DNA of 47,510 bases from positions 4,078-51,587 of the forward strand of contig VXML01000011.1 in assembly GCA_009841115.1 (NCBI GenBank). The letters are read 5' to 3'. The translations under genes and the position numbers were made by a program. Position 1 is the first letter of the stretch. The number at the start of each line of letters is the position of its first letter. A model generated the notes under the pieces. That model saw nothing but the letters and a program-made list of their open reading frames with translations. It had not been told where the DNA came from and did no database searches. The DNA comes from Gemmatimonadota bacterium. Its GTDB lineage: Bacteria; Latescibacterota; UBA2968; UBA8231. This document shows positions 27,118-34,486 of the stretch, one piece after another.

Positions 27118-29024
27118 CCTGGGCTTTCGCGGCGCTCTTATTGCTGGCCCTGAATGCCGACGGCCAAGTCCGCACCTTCGTGCTCGGCGGTGTTGAGCAC
27201 AAATGGGCAGGCGGCGGCGACGGCATCGACCCCGAATTCTTGGTCGGATCCTGGGTGCGGCCGCAGGTGGATACGAGCAACGTGCTGGTGGGTGCGGTCG
27301 AGTTTGTTCATCGACCGGGATGGATCAGTCCGCGCTTTTTCGACGGCGCGGAGAATATCGCCTCTCTAGTGCTCGAAGGCCAAGGCTCGGTTAAAGTGCC
27401 CAACGCGGCGACTAGGCGCACCGACTTTCGCAAGGCTCAACTCCGCGGCATCGTCAACGGCGACCACACCGTCGCCTTCGAGCGCAAACCCACCCCCTTC
27501 AATCCACTGGTTCCGGCCTATGGCATCTGGATCATCCTCGACTTTGCCCAACAGGTAGGCGTGCAGCGGGTGCGCTTCTATCCGCGCAACACCGTGGCGG
27601 CCACACCGCGCCAGCCCTACCAAGACGATTTCCTACGCGCGTACGAACTGTGGGTCAACCCGCGGCTGACCAATAGCGTCAGCGGCGCATCAGACATTTT
27701 GGTGATCCGCGAATTGGAAAACGAGGACCCGGTAGTAGATGTGGCGATCAGGCCCCAGTACGTGCGGCTGGTAAAGTTGCGCTCGCTGTCGGAGGTGCCC
27801 TTTGAAATCGACGAGATCGAGGTCTATGGCACGGGCTACATGAGTCAGGCGACCTATCAGACGGACCTGATCGACTTAGGGGCTCCCGCCACCGTCGGCG
27901 AGGTGCGCTGGGTGGAGGAGATAGTTGGCGAAGCGCCCTTTTCCCGCCTGACGGCGCGGGTGCGCACCGGGCGAGACGACACGCCAATCGTCTATCGGCA
28001 GCGAGCCGGGCCTGAAGATCCGTTCTCACTATCCACAAACGTCGAGGTGAGTGCCGCCGAATACTGGTCGCTTGACCGCCTCAATCGCTTGCCACCACAG
28101 GAGGACGAAGAAAACTGGAGCCCGTGGCAGCGCGTGTTGAACGGCGGCCTAGTAACAGCACCGGGGCCGCGGCGCTTTATCCAGTTCCAGTTTGCCTTTG
28201 CCGGCCGACTCTTTGATACGCGTCTCGTCGATCAGCTCGAATTCGACTACCTACGCCCGCCAATCGCCGACACTCTCCGAGCCGAAGTCTTTCCGCGGCT
28301 GGCCGAGGCAGAAAAGCCAGCGACGTTCCACTACGCGGTGTTGCTGCGTGCTAACGGGACCGTGCGCGGCTACGACGCCTTGGCCGTGGACTCCAACGCG
28401 CCAGTGGCCAACATCCGCAACGTGCGCTTGGACGGGCAGGCGGTGGATTTCGCAGTAGAATACGCCCACCAGGCGGGCTTCCGGCTGAGTTTTGCATTGG
28501 TGCACACAGATGGAGCCGTGCTGGAGTTCGCCTATGACCTGCCGATCTTCCGCTTCGGCACCACGTTCTCCAGCCGCGCCTACAACAGCCAATACCCAAC
28601 GGTGCCGCAGATCGTCGCGTCAGGGCAGGTCGTAGATTTTGGGCCGGAGGACCAAGACGAGCTTTCGGGGCTGGCAGTGGAAATCCCCAAACCGCAGATC
28701 GGCAAGCTAGTCGGCGAGATCGCGATCAGCACGCGGGTGTTTACGCCCAATGGGGACGGGGTCAACGATCAGTTTGAGATGTTTTTCAACTTGTTGCAGA
28801 TCGTCGAACCGGCACCGGTGGTGCTAGACGTATTCGACTTGGCAGGGCGGCGGCAGCACAGGGTGTTTGCAGAGGAGCTGGGGATCGGGCCAGCGCGCTA
28901 CCGTTGGGACGGCAGGACCGCGGATGGGAAGTTGCTAGCCCCGGGAACCTATGTGTGGGTATTGCGGGTGCAGGCAGACGCGTTTGAGGAGCGCCATCTG
29001 GGGACAATGGGGGTGGCGTACTAA
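27114..29024 (+). CDS. Exported F5/8-like protein with TPNGD C-terminal domain, member 3
   Basis: The 636-residue protein starts at ATG 27114, overlapping the previous stop as ATGA; the open frame upstream is inside that gene. The signal peptide reads M-T-W-A-F-A-A-L-L-L-L-A-L-N-A-D-G. A discoidin-like segment has W-I-I-L-D-F-A-Q-Q-V-G-V-Q-R-V-R-F-Y. The shared middle module shows V-R-T-G-R-D-D, W-S-P-W-Q-R-V and A-P-G-P-R-R-F-I-Q-F. The C-terminal domain opens V-F-T-P-N-G-D-G-V-N-D near residue 541 and ends G-V-A-Y. The stop TAA shares its last base with the ATG of the next gene. This is the second of two TPNGD/partner pairs. Confidence 0.86.
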   Translation: MTWAFAALLLLALNADGQVRTFVLGGVEHKWAGGGDGIDPEFLVGSWVRPQVDTSNVLVGAVEFVHRPGWISPRFFDGAENIASLVLEGQGSVKVPNAATRRTDFRKAQLRGIVNGDHTVAFERKPTPFNPLVPAYGIWIILDFAQQVGVQRVRFYPRNTVAATPRQPYQDDFLRAYELWVNPRLTNSVSGASDILVIRELENEDPVVDVAIRPQYVRLVKLRSLSEVPFEIDEIEVYGTGYMSQATYQTDLIDLGAPATVGEVRWVEEIVGEAPFSRLTARVRTGRDDTPIVYRQRAGPEDPFSLSTNVEVSAAEYWSLDRLNRLPPQEDEENWSPWQRVLNGGLVTAPGPRRFIQFQFAFAGRLFDTRLVDQLEFDYLRPPIADTLRAEVFPRLAEAEKPATFHYAVLLRANGTVRGYDALAVDSNAPVANIRNVRLDGQAVDFAVEYAHQAGFRLSFALVHTDGAVLEFAYDLPIFRFGTTFSSRAYNSQYPTVPQIVASGQVVDFGPEDQDELSGLAVEIPKPQIGKLVGEIAISTRVFTPNGDGVNDQFEMFFNLLQIVEPAPVVLDVFDLAGRRQHRVFAEELGIGPARYRWDGRTADGKLLAPGTYVWVLRVQADAFEERHLGTMGVAY

Positions 29025-31690
29025 TGCTCGTTCTACCATTAAAAACGAGAGGGCTGGCGCAATTGATAAAATACAGCCTACTTGTCGTACTGTTGGTTGA
29101 AGCCGCCCATGCACAGGACTACGGCGCTCGCTTGGGAACCATCCAGCGCGGCGGCCGGGTCACGTACGAGCCCCGAGGCCCCGGCGTGCTTTTCGACGCG
29201 CTCGATCCCGCCATCCGCAAGTGGTACGTGCCGCAGGAGCTCTACGCTGAATACCGTTGGAACCAGTGGGAATACGCCAACTACGCACGCGAAAACTACC
29301 AGCGCTACGTCCCCATCGCGCTGGAGGGCGGTTACTTCTACGACGTCTATGGAAACTTCCTGACCCGGGGATGGCTGATCTACGACTGGCGGCAGGAAAA
29401 TCCCCAGCCCTTCGGCAGTGCAGTGCAGAAGACCTCGCGTTTCAGCGGTTGGTTCAACAGCCTCGTGGTCGCCTCCGACCACAAGGGGGAGCACCACTAC
29501 GCCATCACCGTCGGCAACGAAATCCGCACTACGCTAACACCGATGACGTTCTCCAAGCCGCGCTTCAACGGCCTGCAAATCGACTACGCCGCCGACAAGT
29601 ACCAAGCGACGCTGTTAATGTCGCGGATTTCGGAACCTAACTCGCCGGGGACGTGGTCTGAGCAGCGCACCAACAATACCAACTTGTTTGGCGGCAGGCT
29701 GGAGGTCCAAGTCGGGGACTTCGTCAAGGCTGGGGGCACGCTGGTCAACTCGCATCACTCGCAGACCCAGCGGCAGGCAGTCAACGGCGATATCTTCAAA
29801 GGGCAGCTAACCGAGGCACTGAATTTCACACCCGTGACAATGATCGAGATCCGCATCCGCGACGATTCCCCCGAGGACGGCAAGGGAGGGGGCGCGCTTT
29901 TCGCCAGCGATCTACTGGTGTACGACTTAGAGGGGAACGCGACGCGCGCCAGCGAGATCGGCTTCCGGCCCCTCATCGAGGGCGGCCTCCAGCGCCAAGG
30001 TTTTTTGGCCGCGGACGGGTTGGAGGAAATCTTGGTGCGCTACGACCTAGCCGACGCCGGCTATGTCGGCGTTGACCCGACCGAGATCACCCGCATCGCA
30101 GTGGAGCTGGTAGTGGCCAACGACTACCTGATTGAAGTCGCCTCCGACAACCAAATAAACGACGACGACAATATCGTCTTCCTGCCGGTGGCCCGAGCAC
30201 GGGGCAACGTCCACGACGGTTCCAACCAGCGAGTGTTGGCCTTCGACTACGGGCTGCCGACGGCTAACCAAATCGCCGGGTTCACCTTCGAACTGACCGA
30301 CCTAGCCGGGTTCACCGGATACGCGGAGATCGACATCAACAACCGCTACCGGCAATTCCCCAACCCCAACCGCAAACGGCATCACACCACCGGCGACGAA
30401 GCCCTAGCTTGGTTTGCCAACCTCTCCAGCACGCCCTACCCGTACTTCTTTTTGGTCGAGGCGTTCAGCGTCGATCCGACCTACCAGACCTCAATGGTGA
30501 CCGCCAGCGAGGAAGGCACGCTCGACTACGGCAACCACTTTGAGCTCTACGAGTTCGTCGAAGACAACGACGATCAGGATGGCTATCCCGACTGGCGGCG
30601 CAAAGGATGGGGCCCGGGCGATCGCTATATCTTTCCCGGATGGGACGAGAACAACGACTTTATTTCCGATTTCAACCAAAACGACAACGAGGACAGCCCA
30701 AACCTGATCCCCGACTACGAGGAGCCCTTCCTGCGCTACTACTCAGACCGGCCCGAATTTCTCTACGGGATGGACATGAACCACAACGGCACCATTGATC
30801 GCTTTGAAAACGACGAGGAAGCCGACCTGCCCTACCGCCGCGATCGACAGGGCTACAACGCCTTCGGCGGTGCCCATCTGCTGCCGGGCGTGCGGCTGAT
30901 GCTGGGGAAAATGGACATGCGCCGACTGGCGGCGGCGGAGCGCAACCAAGCCCTCTACGGCGTGTTGACCTTCGACCGCGACTTCAACCGCTGGGGTCGG
31001 GTGCGGCTCTTCCAAGACCTGCGCAAAGTGCGGGACAATATCGCCGACCCCCTCCTGCAATGGAGACAGCAACCCAATACGCGGGGGGGCCTATACCGAG
31101 TAGAGGATCCCCTCGCCGCGCGCAACACCGTCATAGGCATGTCGTGGTTCGGCTGGGAACAGCGGCCTTTTGCGGGGTTGCGTTTGGAGCACAAGGCCAA
31201 GTGGCAGTTCCACCGCCAACTGGATGGTCGGATCGACCTAGAACTGAGGGGTTTGCGCGAAACAGCCTCGTTTTTGGGTGTAATCAACAAGGCGGAGTAC
31301 CGCTTGAGCGCGGGGGGGTACACCTTGCTGCCGCGTTGGAAGAGCGAATTCTCGCGCCGCCGGCCAGTGCTTGCGGGGATGCCAGCGCGCCTAGAACTCG
31401 ACGAACTGCTGATGCTGGTGTTCCGCTTCCCGCTGATGCGCCGAAGCACCGTCGCGGCTGGCGTCGAATACGAGATCTTCTCGCAGTTGCGCAATCCCAC
31501 GCCACCGGGTGCAGAGGATAGCTTTCGTGGGCTGACCACCACGGCACAACTGATCAATACCTCAGACTACCTAGGCTACCAGCTAACTACGACCTTGGGC
31601 TTCGAGCTAACGCGAACTAGCTTCGCGGATCGGCGAAGCGAAGTTACAACGCGGAGCTTTATCACGATTTACGCGGGGGTCGAGCGGTAG
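29024..31690 (+). CDS. Large exported acidic beta-rich protein, probable outer-membrane partner (copy 2)
   Basis: The 888-residue protein starts at the ATG overlapping the previous stop by one base (TAATG), with a signal peptide ending E-A-A-H-A. It is homologous to the gene at 24451 along its length: shared motifs include R-G-W-L-[VI]-Y, L-V-[VI]-A-S-D, R-[IL]-R-D-D-S-P, D-Y-G-L-P-T-A-N and F-L-G-V-I-N-K-A-E. Calcium-type acidic motifs lie around residues 508-600 (E-D-N-D-D-Q-D-G-Y-P-D-W; M-N-H-N-G-T-I-D-R-F-E-N-D). The C-terminal third looks beta-rich. I infer an outer-membrane or surface scaffold working with the TPNGD protein encoded just before. It is the last gene of the run; a strong terminator follows. 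Confidence 0.82.
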   Translation: MLVLPLKTRGLAQLIKYSLLVVLLVEAAHAQDYGARLGTIQRGGRVTYEPRGPGVLFDALDPAIRKWYVPQELYAEYRWNQWEYANYARENYQRYVPIALEGGYFYDVYGNFLTRGWLIYDWRQENPQPFGSAVQKTSRFSGWFNSLVVASDHKGEHHYAITVGNEIRTTLTPMTFSKPRFNGLQIDYAADKYQATLLMSRISEPNSPGTWSEQRTNNTNLFGGRLEVQVGDFVKAGGTLVNSHHSQTQRQAVNGDIFKGQLTEALNFTPVTMIEIRIRDDSPEDGKGGGALFASDLLVYDLEGNATRASEIGFRPLIEGGLQRQGFLAADGLEEILVRYDLADAGYVGVDPTEITRIAVELVVANDYLIEVASDNQINDDDNIVFLPVARARGNVHDGSNQRVLAFDYGLPTANQIAGFTFELTDLAGFTGYAEIDINNRYRQFPNPNRKRHHTTGDEALAWFANLSSTPYPYFFLVEAFSVDPTYQTSMVTASEEGTLDYGNHFELYEFVEDNDDQDGYPDWRRKGWGPGDRYIFPGWDENNDFISDFNQNDNEDSPNLIPDYEEPFLRYYSDRPEFLYGMDMNHNGTIDRFENDEEADLPYRRDRQGYNAFGGAHLLPGVRLMLGKMDMRRLAAAERNQALYGVLTFDRDFNRWGRVRLFQDLRKVRDNIADPLLQWRQQPNTRGGLYRVEDPLAARNTVIGMSWFGWEQRPFAGLRLEHKAKWQFHRQLDGRIDLELRGLRETASFLGVINKAEYRLSAGGYTLLPRWKSEFSRRRPVLAGMPARLELDELLMLVFRFPLMRRSTVAAGVEYEIFSQLRNPTPPGAEDSFRGLTTTAQLINTSDYLGYQLTTTLGFELTRTSFADRRSEVTTRSFITIYAGVER

Positions 31691-31714
31691 GGGGCCGGAA
31701 AAATTATTTGCGCT

Positions 31715-31748
31715 ACCGCCTAGGCAACTAGGCGGTTTTTTTTATTTT
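31715..31748 (+). terminator. Strong intrinsic terminator ending the 20 kb run
   Basis: A perfect 9-bp stem ACCGCCTAG/CTAGGCGGT with a GCAA tetraloop is followed by eight T and a further T-rich tract. It begins 24 nt after the stop of the last gene. Confidence 0.92.
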
Positions 31749-31750
31749 TG

Positions 31751-31790
31751 CGGTTCACGTAATCGCGCTTCGTGGGTCATATAGGACAAA
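31751..31790 (+). promoter_or_regulatory. Shared 40-bp upstream element, copy 1 (candidate promoter)
   Basis: This 40-bp block matches 32775-32814 at 36 of 40 bases; all four differences are transitions. Both copies follow a T-rich terminator tail and precede an exported-protein gene by about 50-60 nt. Each contains GGTTCAC and, about 20 nt on, TCATATAGGAC. The layout could be an ECF-type promoter; the -35/-10 assignment is uncertain. Confidence 0.6.
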
Positions 31791-31841
31791 TGCGCTACCG
31801 GCCGGAGCAACAACCCATACTCTTTCACCAAGGAGGGCATC

Positions 31842-32648
31842 ATGCAACCCTTAGCCGTTCGCATCCTATATGTCGTCCTGATCGCCGTCTATGGCGTCTC
31901 CAGCGTAGCCGCGGTCGAGACCAAGTATCCGCACGGCGGCTTTGATCCCCGTCTCGACAAACTCCAAGGCTTGCTTGACTATATCCACACTGTGGAGAAA
32001 ATCAAAGTCAAAGCTGGCCCTAGGTTGTGGAAGGCCATTGAGTCCATTCCCGTCGCCACGGACATTTCCATCACTCCCGAGCAAGAAGCCGACCTGCGCG
32101 ACTGGCTTTACGACTTTTTGGTCGCCTTCTCCGTCTCTGGGAATGACAGCCTCGCCGCCGAGTTTTACCTCCGCGAGGGCATCAACAACCCCACGGCCTT
32201 GCAGCACATGAAAAAGACCCTAGAAAACTGGGGAATTCCCAAAGGGGACACGCCCTTTGACCTCTTCCAAGCCATGCATCGTGCTGTACTCGACTACCAA
32301 GGCTGTGAATACCGCTTTGGCAATGCCTTCTTTCGCCACAGCACATTTAAGATATTCGAGATGCAGGATCAGTACGAGAGCTATCGGGCTCACCCAAGGG
32401 ACGCCGCCAAGGCCAAGTTCAAATTGCAGAAAGAGGTGAAAGAGGCGCTGCGGGCTGGCGAGAAGCGAGTCTTTACCGACATCGCGTTCGTCGCTGAAGA
32501 TCCCGCCGAGTTCGCCGGATCTGCCGGCTCGGTCTGCACGCCCTTCTTTTGCCGGTTGGTCTGGGATCCAGAGCGGGCGATGTGGCGCTTTGTAGAGGTC
32601 GTCTATAACTCCAAACAGCCGAATTCTTTCCTATTTTCGGCCCTATAA
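31842..32648 (+). CDS. Exported protein of unknown function
   Basis: The 268-residue protein starts at an ATG with AAGGAGGG about 5 nt upstream. The first 24 residues look like a signal peptide (hydrophobic core, then S-S-V-A-A). I do not recognise the mature part. It looks mainly helical, with many charged residues, Cys in Y-Q-G-C-E-Y, and C-T-P-F-F-C in the C-terminal region, which is not a thioredoxin CxxC. It is flanked by terminators, so it is probably monocistronic. It shares its 40-bp upstream element with the TlpA/sigma/anti-sigma operon that follows, suggesting common regulation. Confidence 0.8.
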   Translation: MQPLAVRILYVVLIAVYGVSSVAAVETKYPHGGFDPRLDKLQGLLDYIHTVEKIKVKAGPRLWKAIESIPVATDISITPEQEADLRDWLYDFLVAFSVSGNDSLAAEFYLREGINNPTALQHMKKTLENWGIPKGDTPFDLFQAMHRAVLDYQGCEYRFGNAFFRHSTFKIFEMQDQYESYRAHPRDAAKAKFKLQKEVKEALRAGEKRVFTDIAFVAEDPAEFAGSAGSVCTPFFCRLVWDPERAMWRFVEVVYNSKQPNSFLFSAL

Positions 32649-32702
32649 TTGGGGGAGCGCTCAAATCGAGAACGACGCGCTGACCTAGCAGCGACTTTCG
32701 GC

Positions 32703-32739
32703 AACGCCGGTACCCTTTTCCGCAAGGGTGCCGGCGTTT
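32703..32739 (+). terminator. Probable terminator after the 31842 gene
   Basis: A 15-bp stem with one T-G wobble (32703-32717, 32724-32738) and a 6-nt loop is followed by only a short T run. A separate T-rich tract lies at 32761-32774. Confidence 0.6.
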
Positions 32740-32774
32740 ACTCACGATCATGCGAGGAAGTTTTTTTATTTTTT

Positions 32775-32814
32775 CGGTTCACATAGTCGCGCTTTGTGGA
32801 TCATATAGGACAAA
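32775..32814 (+). promoter_or_regulatory. Shared 40-bp upstream element, copy 2 (candidate promoter)
   Basis: This is the second copy of the block at 31751-31790. It lies 57 nt before the ATG of the TlpA-like gene that heads the ECF sigma operon, so autoregulation by that sigma factor is a reasonable hypothesis. Confidence 0.6.
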
Positions 32815-32871
32815 CCACTACTGGTCGGGAGCAGACGCACACGGCCTACATGCTAAACAGGAGCGTGGATC

Positions 32872-33978
32872 ATGTTGAATCGAACGATTATTGCCACAAC
32901 AGCAGTGGCCCTACTGCTCGGCCTGCGAGCGAGCGCCGCCGAAATTTCTTGGAGCGAGCAGCGCGACCTTGACCACGGGCGCATCGAAGCGTGGATTGAA
33001 GACGGTTGGCTGCACGCCCGGCGAGTGGACAGCACCGACGATTTGGTCTGGCACGTGGTGCTAGGCCAAGTGGAGAAGGAAGCAGTGCCCACCATAGAGG
33101 GCGGCTCAACCGCCGAAGTGCGCCATCCTAATGGCCGCTATTTCGTGCGCGACATCGCCAACCAGCGACTCAATTGCGTCCGCCAGAAGCTGGCGGAGGG
33201 CGAGTTTGCCGGAATCGACACGGACTTCTTGGCTGGCTCACAAAGTGGCGGCTGGGGCATCGGAAATGATCTGGGCATTGCCGTCGAGACCTTGGATGAC
33301 TACCAGTGGGTGCTATTGGGGCCTGCGCATAGTGTCGGGGAGGGGGAAGAGATGCAACTTGAGATCGCCCCCAACGCCGTGTTGCGCATGACTCCCACGA
33401 TACAGGAGGGGAGGTTCGCGCAATTTAGAACTGCGGGGGCGGGCATGATCGATTACTCCTACGGCAAGGCGGAGCTAAGCGACGACGGGGAATTTCTCCA
33501 GGCGCGCTACGTCGGCATGGAGGAGGCCGAAAGAGCACTCAGCCGCAGCAAACTCGAAAAAGGCTCCATACCCCCTGAATTAGATGCGGAACGCTGGGTC
33601 AATCCGATGCCCACTGAGCAGCTAAAAAATATGTCGCAAGCTCCGGTGATTCTCATCGACTTCTGGGCGACGTGGTGTACGCCCTGCGTAGCCGAGATGC
33701 CCACCGTGCAGGCTCTATACGATCAGTACGCCGAGCAAGGGTTTATGGTCGTAGCACTTCACTCGTCACACCAGTCTCAAGACATGGACGATTTCGTCGC
33801 CGAACACGGCTACACCATGCCGATTGTGCTGGACACGGGCGAGACGTATCGCCGCTTCGGCGTCGAAGGCATTCCCCAATACGTGCTGATCGGCCGCGAT
33901 GGCCGTCTCGCCGAGACCGGTCTTTTGGGCAGTGTGCCGAGTGCAGAGCAGATCGAAGCCCTCTTAGCCGCCAACTAA
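32872..33978 (+). CDS. Exported TlpA-like thioredoxin-domain protein
   Basis: The 368-residue protein starts at an ATG with AGGAG upstream; its signal peptide ends A-S-A-A. Residues 24-240 are an unrecognised domain that looks beta-rich. The C-terminal ~120 residues are a TlpA-type thioredoxin fold with F-W-A-T-W-C-T-P-C (Cys269, Cys272) and cis-proline in G-I-P-Q-Y. It is expected to act as a thiol-disulfide oxidoreductase outside the cytoplasm. It is the first gene of a probable operon with the ECF sigma factor (start 2 nt after its stop) and anti-sigma factor, which suggests a link to envelope redox stress; that is inference. Confidence 0.88.
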   Translation: MLNRTIIATTAVALLLGLRASAAEISWSEQRDLDHGRIEAWIEDGWLHARRVDSTDDLVWHVVLGQVEKEAVPTIEGGSTAEVRHPNGRYFVRDIANQRLNCVRQKLAEGEFAGIDTDFLAGSQSGGWGIGNDLGIAVETLDDYQWVLLGPAHSVGEGEEMQLEIAPNAVLRMTPTIQEGRFAQFRTAGAGMIDYSYGKAELSDDGEFLQARYVGMEEAERALSRSKLEKGSIPPELDAERWVNPMPTEQLKNMSQAPVILIDFWATWCTPCVAEMPTVQALYDQYAEQGFMVVALHSSHQSQDMDDFVAEHGYTMPIVLDTGETYRRFGVEGIPQYVLIGRDGRLAETGLLGSVPSAEQIEALLAAN

Positions 33979-33980
33979 TT

Positions 33981-34481
33981 TTGCGCCGACCAGCCGACAT
34001 AAGCGCCGAAGCCGTAGAGCACTACGGACGCTTAGTACTCAAGGTGGCCTATAAGATCGTCGCCAATGCCGACGAAGCGCAGGAGGTCTTCCAGGAAACC
34101 TTCCTGCGCTTCCACGCCGCCTGCGTGCGCGGCGAGCTCATCGCCCACCCCAAGGCATGGCTTTGCCGGGTGGCGACCAACGCGGCCTTTAAAATCCGGC
34201 GACATCAACATCGGGAATTGTTATTCGAAGAGGAAGATACCGCGGTAGAAGCCGATGCCGACAAAGACGCCGAGCGCCACTTGCTCATGGACCGGGTGCG
34301 CGACTTGGCCGCTGAGTTGCCCGAGCGCCAGCGCATGGTCTTCGCCCTGCGCAACTTTGAGGGCTGGCCTTTTTCCGAAATCGCCGCGCGACTGGGATGC
34401 AGCGAGGAGTCGGCCAGAGCTAGCGAGTACAAAGCTCTTAAAAAGATCCGCGCCCATTTGGGTGCCGACTACAAGGACTGA
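33981..34481 (+). CDS. ECF-family RNA polymerase sigma factor
   Basis: The region from TTG 33981 encodes 166 residues, the usual ECF size. Region 2 includes A-D-E-A-Q-E-V-F-Q-E-T-F-L-R-F; region 4 includes L-P-E-R-Q-R-M-V-F-A-L-R and the helix-turn-helix G-W-P-F-S-E-I-A-A-R-L-G. The frame is open further upstream inside the TlpA-like gene, but homology begins after 33978, and the TTG, 2 nt past the previous stop, is the best start; an ATT at 33978 is an alternative. It directs RNA polymerase to a small regulon, probably released by the membrane anti-sigma encoded 5 nt downstream. Confidence 0.88.
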   Translation: MRRPADISAEAVEHYGRLVLKVAYKIVANADEAQEVFQETFLRFHAACVRGELIAHPKAWLCRVATNAAFKIRRHQHRELLFEEEDTAVEADADKDAERHLLMDRVRDLAAELPERQRMVFALRNFEGWPFSEIAARLGCSEESARASEYKALKKIRAHLGADYKD

Positions 34482-34486
34482 ACGCC

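Noticed and set aside
33672..33980. N-terminal extension of the ECF sigma factor
   Set aside because: It lies inside the TlpA-like gene in another frame and has no sigma-factor similarity.
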